Positions 35,161 through 45,902 of a DNA stretch of 64,000 nt are shown here, piece after piece. The notes beneath the pieces were generated by a model. It worked only from the letters and a program-made list of their open reading frames with translations, did no database searches and was not told the origin of the DNA. Numbering within the stretch: the stretch's first letter is position 1; every line of letters starts with the position of its first letter. The translations under genes were made by a program, and so were the position numbers. The DNA comes from Azolla caroliniana (Eukaryota; Polypodiophyta): positions 7,440,001 through 7,504,000 of the forward strand of contig JBHGNT010000021.1 of the NCBI GenBank assembly GCA_043228905.1, given 5' to 3'.

Positions 35161-38100
35161 TTGAAGGCCAGATTCCTCAGGTTTTTTCACAGACAATTTG
35201 AGCAAAGGGAATTGGTCGGGCAGTTCTACACCACCCGGCAGGAAGAAAACGAGACTATGCCACAATTCATCATTCGGTTCCAGACCCTGCACAGCCAACT
35301 GACAAGAGCACCACCCGAAGACGAAGCCAAAGCAGTCTTTCTGGCCGCACTGAAAGAGCCACTTCGAACAATGTGCGGAGTCCTTGATTTCCAAACCAGC
35401 ACAATGGACCAAGTTATTGATCGGGTTTTAGAAATGGACAAGACTAGCCCCTTCTTGTCGATGGGGATGTTACACCGGGCACTCCCAAAAGAGGAAGACC
35501 TGAGGTTCCGACAGGCCTTACAATGTACAACATGCCTAAATTCGGGGCACTCAACAGTAGACTGCACCCTGCGGACACAATGTGTGATCTGCAACTCTCG
35601 AGCCCATACAACGGACCGATGCGAATACAACCTGTTAAATCGGCAGGCAGCACCGGTTCGACACATAGAACCGCGCAATCAGAACCCGGACGAGGATCGA
35701 TTCCGGAGAGACGACCGCTACCAACGCGAACGCGGTAACAAATACGCTGATAGAAGACGCGACAACTATGACCGAGAGGAGAGACGCAGAGATAGCTACC
35801 CCCAGGACCGGTATGACAGAGACGAATCCCCGGAAGACGACAGACGCGGAGAAGAGAGGCGACAAGGATACGCTGATAGAAGACGCGACAACTATGACCG
35901 AGAGGAGAGACGCAAAGAAAGCTACCCCCGGGACCGGTACGACCGAGACGGAGCCCCGGAATACGACCGACGCGGAGAAGAGAGGCGACAAGGGAACCGA
36001 AATTTCCGACGGAATCAGAAGCGGGGATTTTTCCGAAGAGAGGAACGTCGGGAGGCAGCAAGGAATGACAACCCGGTATTCGTACCGGATAACCGAAAAA
36101 CCGAAGACGACCGCCGGAGCATACCCACCCTCCAAACCGGGGACAAAGGAGAAACGAGCAACAGTCACAAGGTGTACTGTTATTACTGCCGCAAGGAAGG
36201 CCACTATAGTAACCAATGCCCAAGCAAAAGCTATGACAAGCAGCCGGAAGTCAACATGGTTACAGCCGAAATAACAGAAGTACAGCAGGTCACAACCCGG
36301 TCAAAGGGAAAGACCGCCGAGTGGGAGGCCCAGGAGGCAATCAGAAAACAAGCGACACAATGGATCAAGGAGGCCAATGAACAGAATGCGGCAGAAGTAA
36401 GAGACCAAAATATGCCAAAAGACGAAGAAATCATACAGCCAGGCGAGAACCCGACGTGGCAAGCGCTACAGGACTGTCAAATCGTGCTGCCGTTAGCACG
36501 ACTACTACAGTTAGTGCCACGATTTACGGCAGACCTACAGGCATCCGTCAGCAAACCGAAGCCGACGCCAGCACTGGCATTCTTCTCCAACCCGGAGGAA
36601 GGACCAACGGTGGTCGATACAAGTAGCCCGGCAATCAAGACAATCGTGAAAGGAAAGGAAATTGCTGGAACGATTATTGACGGAGGCTCCGGGGTAAATG
36701 TCATCAGCCAACAGACATGCAACGACCTGGGCATCCGGGAATGGGAACCATGCCCCTTCTGGTTACGCATGGCGGATACTAGCTCAGTCCGACCGACCGA
36801 GCTTATCCGGGATTTGGAAATCACGATCGGAGGCCACGTATTCCGGATATCGGCCGTGGTGCTGCAGCTGAATGTACAAGGCACGTACCCCCTACTGCTA
36901 GGACGACCATGGCTGCGAACGGCGCATATCAAGCAGAACTGGCAAAAGAACATGATCACATTCCGGCGAGGGAAAACAAAGGTACGAGTAACGACGCAAC
37001 CACGGGTGATCACCAGTAAGGAAGCAACTCCATTGTATGCGGAAAGCATTAACATGTTGGAGGGATTACCGGATGAGGAAGTCGAGCGGTACCTAGAGGA
37101 ACACCCACGAATCGTCCCACTATTTGAGGTGGATATTACGGCGGCAGTAGAACCGTACATTACGACGCCGGAAGAACCGGACCAAGCGGCGATCCGGGAA
37201 CTACGACAAGCGCAGGAATCCCTAGAGAGGGAAATGACGATATCCCAGAGGGTAAAAGCATCCCAACTCGAGGAGTTGGAACTCGGCACAGCAGACAAGC
37301 CCCGACCAGTAAATGTTGCAAAGGAATTGCCGAAGGAAGAAAAGAAGGCAATGGTAGCATTGTTAACAGACTTCAAGGATGTGTTCGCGTGGTCGTACGA
37401 AGACATGCGAGGGCTGGACCCCCAACTCTATCAGCACCAAATTCACCTAAGTACGGACGCGAAACCGATTGCTCAACGCAGGTACCGGATGAATCCGAAT
37501 TATGCGGCAAAGGTGAAGGAGGAAATTGATAAGCTCCTCCGGGTCGGATTTATCCGACCGGTCAAGCAGGCAACCTGGCTGAGTCCGATAGTGGTGGTCC
37601 CGAAAAAGAACGGAAAAATCCGGGTATGCGTGGACTACCGAAAACTAAATGCCGCGACAGTGACCGATGCGTTTCCACTACCATTTACGGACGGGGTGTT
37701 AGATGCGGTAGCCGGGCACGAAGTTTACAGCTTCCTGGATGGATTTAGCGGCTACAACCAAATACGAATGAACCCGGCCGACCAAGAGAAGACAACGTTC
37801 GTGACGGAATGGGGAGTGTTCGTCGCGGTCGTGATGATGTTCGGACTAAAGACGGCTGCAGCGACCTTTCAAAGGATAATAATGGAAATTTTCGGGGAAT
37901 ATATCCCCGGTTTTATGCAGGTCTTCCTTGACGATTTCACGGTCTACAGCCGGCACGGAGAGCATCTCGATCACCTCCGGCTGTGCTTGGAGAAGTGCCG
38001 CGAGTACCGATTAAGCCTGAATCCGGCCAAGTGCGTCTTTGGAGTGGCAAGCGGCAACTTGCTAGGGCACGTGGTGATTAAGGAAGGAATCGCGGTAGAT

Positions 38101-40404
38101 CCGGATAAAGTCAAGGCGATTCTCGATGCACCAGCACCAAGTAACGCAAAGGCTTTAAGCCGGTTCCTGGGCCAAATAAGGTGGCATAGCCGGATGATAC
38201 GGCACCTCGCGGACTTCGCTACACCGTTACATACCGCCGTACATAGGGTACCCTTCCTATGGGCAGAGACGGAGGAGGAAGCCTACAAAGCGTTGAAGGT
38301 CATGCTGTCGCAAGCTCCGGTGGTGCAACCGCCGGATTGGAGTAAAAGTTTTCACGTCTTCGTCGATGCGTCGGACGTAGCAATCGGCAGCGTTCTGATG
38401 CAACTGACAGAGCCGAAATGGTACCGACCGGTGTACTACGCAAGCCGGAAACTCTCAAAAGCCGAACGGAATTACTCTACGACGGAACGCGAGGCATTGG
38501 GAATGGTGTATAGTGTCACAAAGTACAGGCACTATCTGCTCGGAAGGAAGTTTTCCTTCCATGTCGACCATTCGGCACTACTTTACCTGGTCTCGAAGGC
38601 ATCCCTGACGGGAAAAATTGCACGATGGACACTGCTACTACAGGAATTTGAATTCGACATTTTCCACCGACCCGGGGCGCAGCATGCGGTAGCGAACTAT
38701 CTAAGCAGACTTGAATCCGGAGAAGCAGGGGACGGCGTCCAGGATGAGTTTCTCGACGCCGAATTGTTCCGGATCACGACGAAACCGGCAACGGATACAA
38801 CGGTAGCCGACGAAGACACATGGCTAACTGAGATGCACCAGTTCCTGAGCACCGGAGTTCCCCCGGACAACATGGACCGCGATGAAAGGAAAAGGGTAGC
38901 AGTAAGAAGTAGACATTTCTGCTTGGTGGGAGACACCCTCTATCACAAGGGGGCAGATGGCATCTGGAGGCGAGCAGTGCGGAGCGATGAGAAGGATCTA
39001 ATCCTCAGGGAAGCCCACTGTGGAATTGCCGGCGGGCATTATGCCGGCGACGCAACTGCTCGGAAAATATGGCAGAGCGGACTGTGGTGGCCGACCACCC
39101 TAAAAGATGTCGTGAAGTATAGCAGAGAATGCGATTTGTGTCAACGACTGGGCCAACCCACAGAGCAGGCCCGGATGCCACACCACCCGGTCTTGCCCTT
39201 AGAACCGTTTCAAAAGTGGGGATTGGATTTTGTCGGTCCCTTCAAACCACCGACAATGCGAACCGGAAATCGGTATGTCATAGTGGCGACCGACTATTGC
39301 ACCAAATGGGTAGAAGCAAAGGCCTTACGGGACAACACGGCCGCTTCCACGGCAAAGTTTCTGTACGAATGCATATGGTGCCGGTATGGATGCCCGATCG
39401 AGCTTATAAGTGACCAAGGAGGACATTTTCTCGGGCAGGTAGTAGAAAGCCTGACGTCATTTTACGCGGTGGTACATAAAAAGAGTACACCCTACTACCC
39501 TCAAGCCAATGGACTAGCGGAATCAACGAACAAAACTCTGCAGAACATCCTACGAAAAATCGTCAATGAGAACCGGACCGACTGGGATACGAAATTGCAA
39601 AGCGCGCTATGGGCGTACCGAACAACGTACAAAACCAGCATCCGGACAACCCCGTTCCGACTAGCATTCGGGTTAGAAGCGGTCATGCCGGTAGAGTTCC
39701 AGATCCCCAACTTACGGATTCAGGTAAAGGAGTGCTTAAGTGAGAACGAGTCCGAACGAATCCGACTGGCAACGCTGTTGGAATTAGAGGAAAACCGAAT
39801 AGCCAGCTTACTACAACTCGAACTGGAGCAAAGGAGGAGAAAAGCCTTCGTGGACCGACACCGGCGTGGCAATGAAAAGGAGTTCGAAGTCGGGAAACCG
39901 GTGCTACTATTCCAGACAAGGATGGGGAACATGCCGGGAAAGTTGCGGTTTCGATGGACCGGACCGTTCTGGATCACCAAGGAGTACAATGGGTCGTATC
40001 AGCTCGGCACGTTGTCTGGAGATGTCATCGGCAAGTGCGCAAATGGATTTCGGCTAAAGCCGTATAAAGGAAATATGCCAGCCAACCCGTTCAAGCGAAA
40101 CCCGGAAATCCGGCAAGAGGAAGAACCGACACCGACAGACGCTGCTGAAGACATTCGGACCGAGGAAGAACCGACACCGATACTGACGAGGACCATCCCG
40201 GAAAACCGACAGAAGGATCCGGTATCCGCACGAACCGACCCGAACAAAGCGGGGGGGGACCAGCAAATGACGTGGTCCAGGCAAAAGAAAAAAAAAAAAG
40301 AAAAAAAAAAAGACGTGGGCAGAATCGACGCGAATCATCGTAATGATGGGGAGATCACAAGAGGTGGGAGCGCCACCATGCAACGAAGAGGCGCCATGCA
40401 TTAA
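35161..40404 (+). CDS. Tat-like gag-pol polyprotein (capsid end to integrase)
   Basis: Open for 1,747 codons. It is the continuation of gag; the first codon, TTG, is not a real start. Residues counted from 35161: capsid end 1-110; two CCHC zinc knuckles at 122-135 and 141-154; an Arg/Asp/Glu-rich region with two 42-residue repeats (about 195-277); a third CCHC knuckle at 340-353; protease with IDGGSGVNVIS (Asp 507); RT about 780-960 with VFLDDF (Asp 924/925); RNase H about 1062-1190 (FVDASDVAIG, TEREALGMV, HVDHSALLYL); integrase HHCC about 1284-1330, then catalytic GLDFVG, ISDQGG and GLAEST; C-terminal domain GKLRFRWTGPFWITKEY. An unusual acidic/basic tail of about 110 residues follows, with an A-rich tract at 40287-40312. 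All catalytic residues I can check are present. Confidence 0.95.
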   Translation: MKARFLRFFHRQFEQRELVGQFYTTRQEENETMPQFIIRFQTLHSQLTRAPPEDEAKAVFLAALKEPLRTMCGVLDFQTSTMDQVIDRVLEMDKTSPFLSMGMLHRALPKEEDLRFRQALQCTTCLNSGHSTVDCTLRTQCVICNSRAHTTDRCEYNLLNRQAAPVRHIEPRNQNPDEDRFRRDDRYQRERGNKYADRRRDNYDREERRRDSYPQDRYDRDESPEDDRRGEERRQGYADRRRDNYDREERRKESYPRDRYDRDGAPEYDRRGEERRQGNRNFRRNQKRGFFRREERREAARNDNPVFVPDNRKTEDDRRSIPTLQTGDKGETSNSHKVYCYYCRKEGHYSNQCPSKSYDKQPEVNMVTAEITEVQQVTTRSKGKTAEWEAQEAIRKQATQWIKEANEQNAAEVRDQNMPKDEEIIQPGENPTWQALQDCQIVLPLARLLQLVPRFTADLQASVSKPKPTPALAFFSNPEEGPTVVDTSSPAIKTIVKGKEIAGTIIDGGSGVNVISQQTCNDLGIREWEPCPFWLRMADTSSVRPTELIRDLEITIGGHVFRISAVVLQLNVQGTYPLLLGRPWLRTAHIKQNWQKNMITFRRGKTKVRVTTQPRVITSKEATPLYAESINMLEGLPDEEVERYLEEHPRIVPLFEVDITAAVEPYITTPEEPDQAAIRELRQAQESLEREMTISQRVKASQLEELELGTADKPRPVNVAKELPKEEKKAMVALLTDFKDVFAWSYEDMRGLDPQLYQHQIHLSTDAKPIAQRRYRMNPNYAAKVKEEIDKLLRVGFIRPVKQATWLSPIVVVPKKNGKIRVCVDYRKLNAATVTDAFPLPFTDGVLDAVAGHEVYSFLDGFSGYNQIRMNPADQEKTTFVTEWGVFVAVVMMFGLKTAAATFQRIIMEIFGEYIPGFMQVFLDDFTVYSRHGEHLDHLRLCLEKCREYRLSLNPAKCVFGVASGNLLGHVVIKEGIAVDPDKVKAILDAPAPSNAKALSRFLGQIRWHSRMIRHLADFATPLHTAVHRVPFLWAETEEEAYKALKVMLSQAPVVQPPDWSKSFHVFVDASDVAIGSVLMQLTEPKWYRPVYYASRKLSKAERNYSTTEREALGMVYSVTKYRHYLLGRKFSFHVDHSALLYLVSKASLTGKIARWTLLLQEFEFDIFHRPGAQHAVANYLSRLESGEAGDGVQDEFLDAELFRITTKPATDTTVADEDTWLTEMHQFLSTGVPPDNMDRDERKRVAVRSRHFCLVGDTLYHKGADGIWRRAVRSDEKDLILREAHCGIAGGHYAGDATARKIWQSGLWWPTTLKDVVKYSRECDLCQRLGQPTEQARMPHHPVLPLEPFQKWGLDFVGPFKPPTMRTGNRYVIVATDYCTKWVEAKALRDNTAASTAKFLYECIWCRYGCPIELISDQGGHFLGQVVESLTSFYAVVHKKSTPYYPQANGLAESTNKTLQNILRKIVNENRTDWDTKLQSALWAYRTTYKTSIRTTPFRLAFGLEAVMPVEFQIPNLRIQVKECLSENESERIRLATLLELEENRIASLLQLELEQRRRKAFVDRHRRGNEKEFEVGKPVLLFQTRMGNMPGKLRFRWTGPFWITKEYNGSYQLGTLSGDVIGKCANGFRLKPYKGNMPANPFKRNPEIRQEEEPTPTDAAEDIRTEEEPTPILTRTIPENRQKDPVSARTDPNKAGGDQQMTWSRQKKKKKEKKKDVGRIDANHRNDGEITRGGSATMQRRGAMH
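35742..35993 (+). repeat. 126-bp tandem duplication in gag (42 codons x 2)
   Basis: ATACGCTGATAGAAGACGCG starts at 35742 and at 35868. The repeat is in frame, between the second and third zinc knuckles. It encodes an Arg/Asp/Tyr-rich segment (ADRRRDNYDREERR). Confidence 0.95.
40251..40258 (+). promoter_or_regulatory. G-run, candidate (ancestral) polypurine tract
   Basis: AAAGC followed by eight G at the end of pol resembles a plant gypsy polypurine tract. It lies 3.4 kb before the right LTR. No such tract abuts the LTR (preceding bases are pyrimidine-containing CACGGGCGTGCCATG). Confidence 0.4.
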
Positions 40405-40410
40405 AGAAGG

Positions 40411-43400
40411 ATGTGTGCGGACTTGCTATTTAAAGCAGGGAACGTGGGCACTCACACGCGGCAAACAAGAAAGGACATACTAATTATGGCGGGAGAGGAA
40501 CATGCGCGGGAAACGAAAAAGGACGGCTCGAGGCACAACCCACTATATAAGACACAGGCCTGCGAAGGGCTCACGTTTTACGAATTTTCCTACATACAGG
40601 CGCAGAAGCACAGAAGAGCGACCCGACACACAGAGCACACACAGCGCGATCCCGAACACCAGGCAGCAGACGAAGAATTCGAAGCAATGGTACTGTCGGA
40701 AGAGGCACGCCAATGGATGAGGGAGAACGGGTTAAAAGGCTTGCTGCAGATCGCCGACGCTCCACCACACGCAGAACCAGAGCAGGCGGCAGCATCGATC
40801 GATATATCAGAAGTCACGGAAGGAGCGGTGCAGGCACTCACGGGGATCAAAGCAGGAGGACTGCAAACAATCGAAAACCCTTCCAGTGAAATCCTGTTCG
40901 AATATTTCGGGGAATACTCTATCAGCAGCAAGTCGTACCGAACGCAGGGCGGAGAGAACCTGCTGTTCGGAGAAGTGGCCCGCGCTATGATGGAATACGG
41001 ATTCGTGAATCCCCGTCCCCCAGCCATAGCCAAGTATCGGGCAGCATTCTTGATAGCAGCGTACGAGGGCTTACAAATAGACTGGCTCCATTTCATAACC
41101 GAAGGATTGAAGTAGGCCATCAAAAATCTGGTGGAAGGAAAAAAGCCATGGGCCGGGATAGCACAATGGCTAACGGTGTTAGTCCCACCGGTACTCCCCA
41201 TCACACAAAAGAAAAGAGGTCGGCAGGAGACGACGCCGAAAAAGGTCACAAAGCGCCGACAGATCTTGGAGAAACACACCCCCGGATGGACCCCGCAAGA
41301 AGCAAAACAGCAGGGGGAAGGACCATCCCGACAGCAACAGGAACCGGCCACAAAGGCAAAACCGGCAGGTAAAGGCAAAGGGAAAGCGGCTGAGGAGGAA
41401 CCGGTAGCGCGCAAACCAATCCATATAACGCTGCGACGGCCGGAACCGGAACCAAAGGTCTCTAGACAAAAGGTCCGTCTGGTACCCGCACCGGAGGAGG
41501 AAACTGAAACAGAAGACTCATCCGAACCACTGGTAAGACTCCTAGCAAGACAAGGTCGGGAGAAACGGGCGAAAGGACCGGCTCCACCAGTGGACAGAAC
41601 TCAGCAGAGGGCGCAAGGACCATCTCCAGTAGCCGAGGCGGAAATAGCACCGGAACCTGTACCCAGGGAAGCAGCACCGACACCGGTTGGGCCGGACTTC
41701 AGAAAACCGGTCATCCCGGAGAAGAAGAAGGAACGAGCGCCGGAGCCGGAGCCAGAGAAGAGGCCGGAAAATCAGCCTGGCTTAAGTGAGCAAGGCCACC
41801 CCGAAATCGGAAGAACAAAGCCACAATGGCTGAGATGGCTTTCGGAGCAGTTATCGGGAGTAGCGGACCAGTTAGAGAAAGAAGAAACGTGTCGGCAACA
41901 GCTGACGCATACAACAACGCAGGAGTTGGTCGCGCTCCGAACACAGATCGAGGAAATGCAAGGGGAGCTGTTGCAGGCAAGGGAAGGAATTCAACAAGCA
42001 CAAGCTGTCACCGAGCCGGTCGGGACAACAAGGAAGCAACCAGAACCGGAACCGGAACCGGTAGCCTTGCAAACCGGCCCTGAGACCGAAAAAATAATAG
42101 AAACCTTACGAGAGGAGTTACAAGCTCAGGAGGCATTAAGGGAAAGAGAAAGGGAGCAGCGAAAAGCGGTGGAGGATGACAGACGAAAAATGGAAGAAGG
42201 CCTCCGGAAAGGTCGAGCCGCTAATGACCGACTGCAAGAAGAAAAAGAGAAGCTGCAGAAGGAGAAGGACCGACTACGTCGACATGCCGAACAAGAGATA
42301 GAACGACTGCAGGAAGAACTCCGACAACAGAAGGACCGGGACGATCGGTTAAGAGCTCAGGCAACCCGACGCCTGAAGCAGAAGACGGAGGACTTCGACC
42401 GTCTCTACAGAGATCACAAGCAGGCCGAGTCGGACAACAAAAAACGAGCAGCAGACTACGACCGGCAAATAGAGAAGCTGAAAGAGCAGCTCAAAGAGAC
42501 CCGATTAGACCTGGCTAAGGCGATGGATGAGGTCAGTGCCAACAAGGAAGCATTGTCGGCGGAAATAGCCCAAGCAACGGAGAGAAGGAAGGAATTAGAG
42601 GCGCTAAGGCGGGAAAAGCTGGACCTGACCAAGATCCGGAATGAAGAAAAGGAAAAATCGACCTTCACGATCAGCAAACTGCAGAGTACCTATGAAAAGC
42701 AGAAAGCAGATTACGAGGCCCAGGCTCAGATAATGGCTGACATTATAAAACGGGCAAGGAAGGAAAAGCAGGAAGCTTATGCGCATGCTAAGGCAGGAGT
42801 TGACCGGATCAAGCTCATCATGTCAGGATGGAGTACCCGAGCTCAGGCAAGTATTAACGAAAGTACGGAAAAGCTATGGAAGGAGTGGTCACAACAGGCA
42901 GCCGAGCTGCAGACACTCCGAGCGGATGCCGAGAATCGGAAGAAGACCGGCGACAGGTTCTACAAGATGGATGAAGAAAGTATCGTCACCATTCGGGAGG
43001 AATTGTCGGAGGATTTCTACACTTTAGCAGAAGAACACCTCAAAGAAATCCGAGGGTTGGTAGAGAGGTTGGATGACGGGCAGCTCGCAACTCAGTTGGA
43101 GTTGGAGAGATACGAGCAGGACCGGTTACGACAGGAAGCTAAGGGAAGAACGACGCCAACCACTATTGGTGAGGGAACGCGACCGGATGAAGATGAACCA
43201 ACCAACACCGAACAACCCCGACAAGGAATACCTGAAGACGAACTTGAAGAAGAGCAGGAGCGGACCGATGCCGGAGAAGAAGAAGAGCTGAGACCGGAAG
43301 ACACCAGGACAGAGGAAGGAGGCATATCAAGTCGACCAGTCGAGACCGGAGAAAGCGACGCCGGTAACAGAACAGAGCCAGGAACGGAGGGAGAACAGGA

Positions 43401-43590
43401 AGAACCCGGACGAAGCGGTGAGGAAGCACCGGCACCACGAAATCAAGCAGAGCCGGAGCAGAAAATTTTTACGGAACAGCCTACCCAACAGGAGGTCGGA
43501 GACCAGGCAGGCAAGGAACAGGAACAGGAGGAAGAAGCACCACTTGACACTATCGAGCAAAGTGTGCTCGATATTTTGGAGGAAGACTGA
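40411..43590 (+). CDS. Extra 3' ORF of the Tat-like element: long coiled-coil protein
   Basis: ATG at 40411, six bases after the pol stop and in the same frame. One TAG at 41113-41115 splits it into 234 and about 825 codons. The frame after the TAG has no ATG at its start, so I read this as one ORF of about 1,060 codons with a nonsense mutation (CAG to TAG would be a CHG-site change). N-terminal part: globular-looking, with GENLLFGEVARAMMEYGF and FLIAAYEGLQIDWLHFITEG. Then a Pro/Glu/Arg-rich part (about 41400-41800), a long heptad-like coiled coil (about 41850-42800, EELQAQEALREREREQRK and following), and an acidic Glu/Gly-rich tail. There is no signal peptide or membrane segment, so it is not an envelope gene. 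The function is unknown; a structural or capsid-accessory role is a guess. Confidence 0.85.
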
Positions 43591-43640
43591 GGCCGGGAGT
43601 GGATTCGAAGTGCAAGGCACTTTCCCACGGGCGTGCCATG

Positions 43641-44027
43641 TGTTGGCCGGTCAGAAGAGCAAGGACAAGTGGGAAGGCGGAATCGGATTGGATAATAGGA
43701 AGTAATAGTAGAATTATTATTCGGAGGGACGGATTCGGTACAGTTGTACCGATCCGGATCCGAACCGATTCGGATGTCGGGTGCCTAAGCGCACCGATTG
43801 TAACCTTGCCGGATGCCTATAAAAGGATCCGATGATTTGTAAAGTTTTTTGACGGAAGTAATACAATAGTAATTATTGTGTATTTATCTGTATCTCGTAT
43901 TGTTTTGCCGTCCGTGCTTAATTGTAATCATCTTATGCGTGTAATCTAGCATCCAATCCTTACCACCCCTTTGGAGAAGTGTCGAGTAGACACCTGTGTT
44001 GAGGCTAGTCCGGCCAGATAGACAACA
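43641..44027 (+). repeat. Tat-like 3' LTR
   Basis: 387 bp, about 98.7% identical to the 5' LTR. Of five differences, four are A (left) against G (right). Confidence 0.95.
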
Positions 44028-44032
44028 GTACA
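44028..44032. repeat. Target-site duplication GTACA (right)
   Basis: Matches 33901-33905. After it the copia B integrase region resumes (TGCCCAGGTATGCAGAGTG), as in the uninterrupted copia H near 57650. Confidence 0.95.
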
Positions 44033-45774
44033 TGCCCAGGTATGCAGAGTGAAGTTATCGATGAAGGTTACAAACTAACAGCTTCCACCGAGACTCACGT
44101 TCTGTGCTGGTCCCCACACATCCAGCGGATTTCGATTACGATTACGCTCATTGGGGAATGGAAGTCGGTGTTGCTTCCCTAGTTGGTAGGCTTTGCAAAC
44201 TTGGCCATTATGGCCCCAAAATTTCGGCAATCCGAAAACAATATTCTTCGTCTGCATTTCACGAAGCCATGGGAAGTTAACGTGGCCGAACCGCTTGTGC
44301 CATAGGTCGATGTCCAATTCGACCTTCTGTCCTTTCACAAATAGCGCGGTTCCGGCTTGGTTGGTGTTGAGGATGAACATCCTCCCTTCACAGCGCCCTT
44401 GCATGATTACTTTGCCTTCTTCTTAAATGTAGCACCCGAGGTGCGTGAATCGAACTTGCATCCCATGGTCGACGATCTGGCCGACCGACACCAGGTTCTT
44501 GGTTATTGTCAAGATGTGCAACACATTCAAAAGTTTCCCTTTCTGCCCAATGTGGTTGAGGGGAACTTCTCCGAAATGTTCGATGGTATGCGGAGTGTCG
44601 TCTCCCCTTTCGACCACTCCTTGCATTTCCGATTTCTCCAAGTACGAGAATCATTCCTCATGACTCACCTTATGATTTGATGCTCTGGAATCAACATACC
44701 ACACCTCGTTCGATTTCGAGGTGGTTACAACCATCGAATTGGACTTGTGCTTCATTACAAAGGTTGGGCCCGATCCAATTTCAGCTCGTTCGGAGATTTC
44801 AGCGTAGTGTGATTTCTGACGCCTCCTGCGTCTCTTTCGCTCGATTCGGCTTTGTCCGAATCGGCTCTCTTCTTCCAACACTCGCTCTCCCTATGGCCTT
44901 TCTTGCCACAATACTAACATGTTGTCGCGGCCTTCTTTTGCCAGCTTCCGGTGCCGCTATGACTCCCCCTGCTTCCGGAGGGTTCAGAATTGCGTCTGGC
45001 ATTTCAATTATGCCACACGTTCTGCTCTTTTCGGCCACCTCCACTGTGCGCCGATCTGGCTCGTCCGCCATGACCACAGAGCCTGTCTTCCTCCGTGTAC
45101 ACCATCCTGCCGTTGGCGTGCGTACTCGTCGACGCACCCGCGTGATTTTCCTCCACGAGCAACATCGACTGAAGCTCGAAGAACGAGGACGTATTCTCCC
45201 TTGTGCAACCTGTTGTTTGGAAAGCTCCAAACTTTGACGCTAACCCTCCAAGGCAAACCTGCACCATTTCGTCACAGATCTCCTTGATTCGGGCCATATA
45301 ATCGGCCACGGACAGATCTTTCTGTCGGACATTGCTGAGCTCCTACCTGAGCTGCAGCTTCGCAGCCGTTGTGCTAGCAGCAAAAATTTCCTTGAGATTC
45401 ACCCACACGTCCTTTGGCGTCTTAGCATCCCGAATGTAGCTCAAGAGCTAGTCGCTCACACAGGATGCGAAGCAGTAAAGAGCTCTGCTTGCCGCTTGTT
45501 CCCAAGCCAAAAAATCTCTGTGTGTCGATTCGAGTGTTATATCATTAGCTCCTTCGACATCATTCCAGTAACCATGACCAAGCAGGTACCGATGCATCTT
45601 GTACGACCAAGATGCGTAGTTGCTCTTGTCGAGCTTTTAAGTCAGTAGCGAGCTTCCCATTCCTCTATCCATATTGTTGTCTTATCCTTTCCGAAAACAA
45701 TGACTTAACGTTGTCTTTATCGCAAGCTTTTCTGTCGGCTGTAGAGGAGTCTCAACCCTTGCGTTCTGATACCA
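44033..45774 (-). pseudogene. Copia B gag, protease and integrase start
   Basis: Minus strand. gag from about 45655 (degenerate MGSSLL start) with IRDAKTPKDVWVNLKEIF and MVQVCLGGLASKF; CCHC knuckle at about 44930-44890 with a TAG inside it (C-stop-Y-C-GKKGHRESEC); protease about 44710-44650 with the active site changed from DSGAS to DSRAS (Gly to Arg); gag-pre-integrase 44404-44075 (LWHKRFGHVNFPWLREM) ending at the gypsy insertion. The primer-binding site TGGTATCAGAACGC (initiator tRNA-Met type) adjoins the LTR at about 45761-45774. Confidence 0.9.
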
Positions 45775-45865
45775 TGTAAAAGAATACGTGTGCGGAAGTG
45801 TATGCGAAGGACACAAAGTACACGGTTCGGAAGTACGACAGTTCGGTAAAACACAAAAATCACAT

Positions 45866-45902
<37 letters not shown>

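Larger units (their letters stand above)
33906..44027 (+). mobile_element. Tat-like Ty3/gypsy element with extra 3' coiled-coil ORF
   Basis: 10,122 bp between perfect GTACA duplications. LTRs 33906-34292 and 43641-44027 are both 387 bp and differ at about 5 positions by eye (98.7% identical). Internal: gag-protease-RT-RNase H-integrase in one frame (34345-40404, one TGA), then, still in the same frame, a second long ORF (40411-43590, one TAG). There is no chromodomain, and the protease active site is of the IDGGSG type, both as in plant Tat/Athila elements. Lineage assignment is by motif only. It is the youngest and best kept element of the window. Confidence 0.95.

Noticed and set aside
36477-37406. 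309-codon minus-strand frame
   Set aside because: Antisense shadow of the gag-pol gene, which has all expected domains on the plus strand.
40590-41414. 274-codon minus-strand frame
   Set aside because: Antisense shadow of ORF2 of the Tat-like element.
40411-43590. Envelope-like gene in the gypsy element
   Set aside because: No signal peptide, membrane segment or cysteine pattern; the protein is coiled-coil and charged.
44677-45287. Plus-strand frames of up to 186 codons
   Set aside because: Antisense to copia B gag, whose motifs are on the minus strand.
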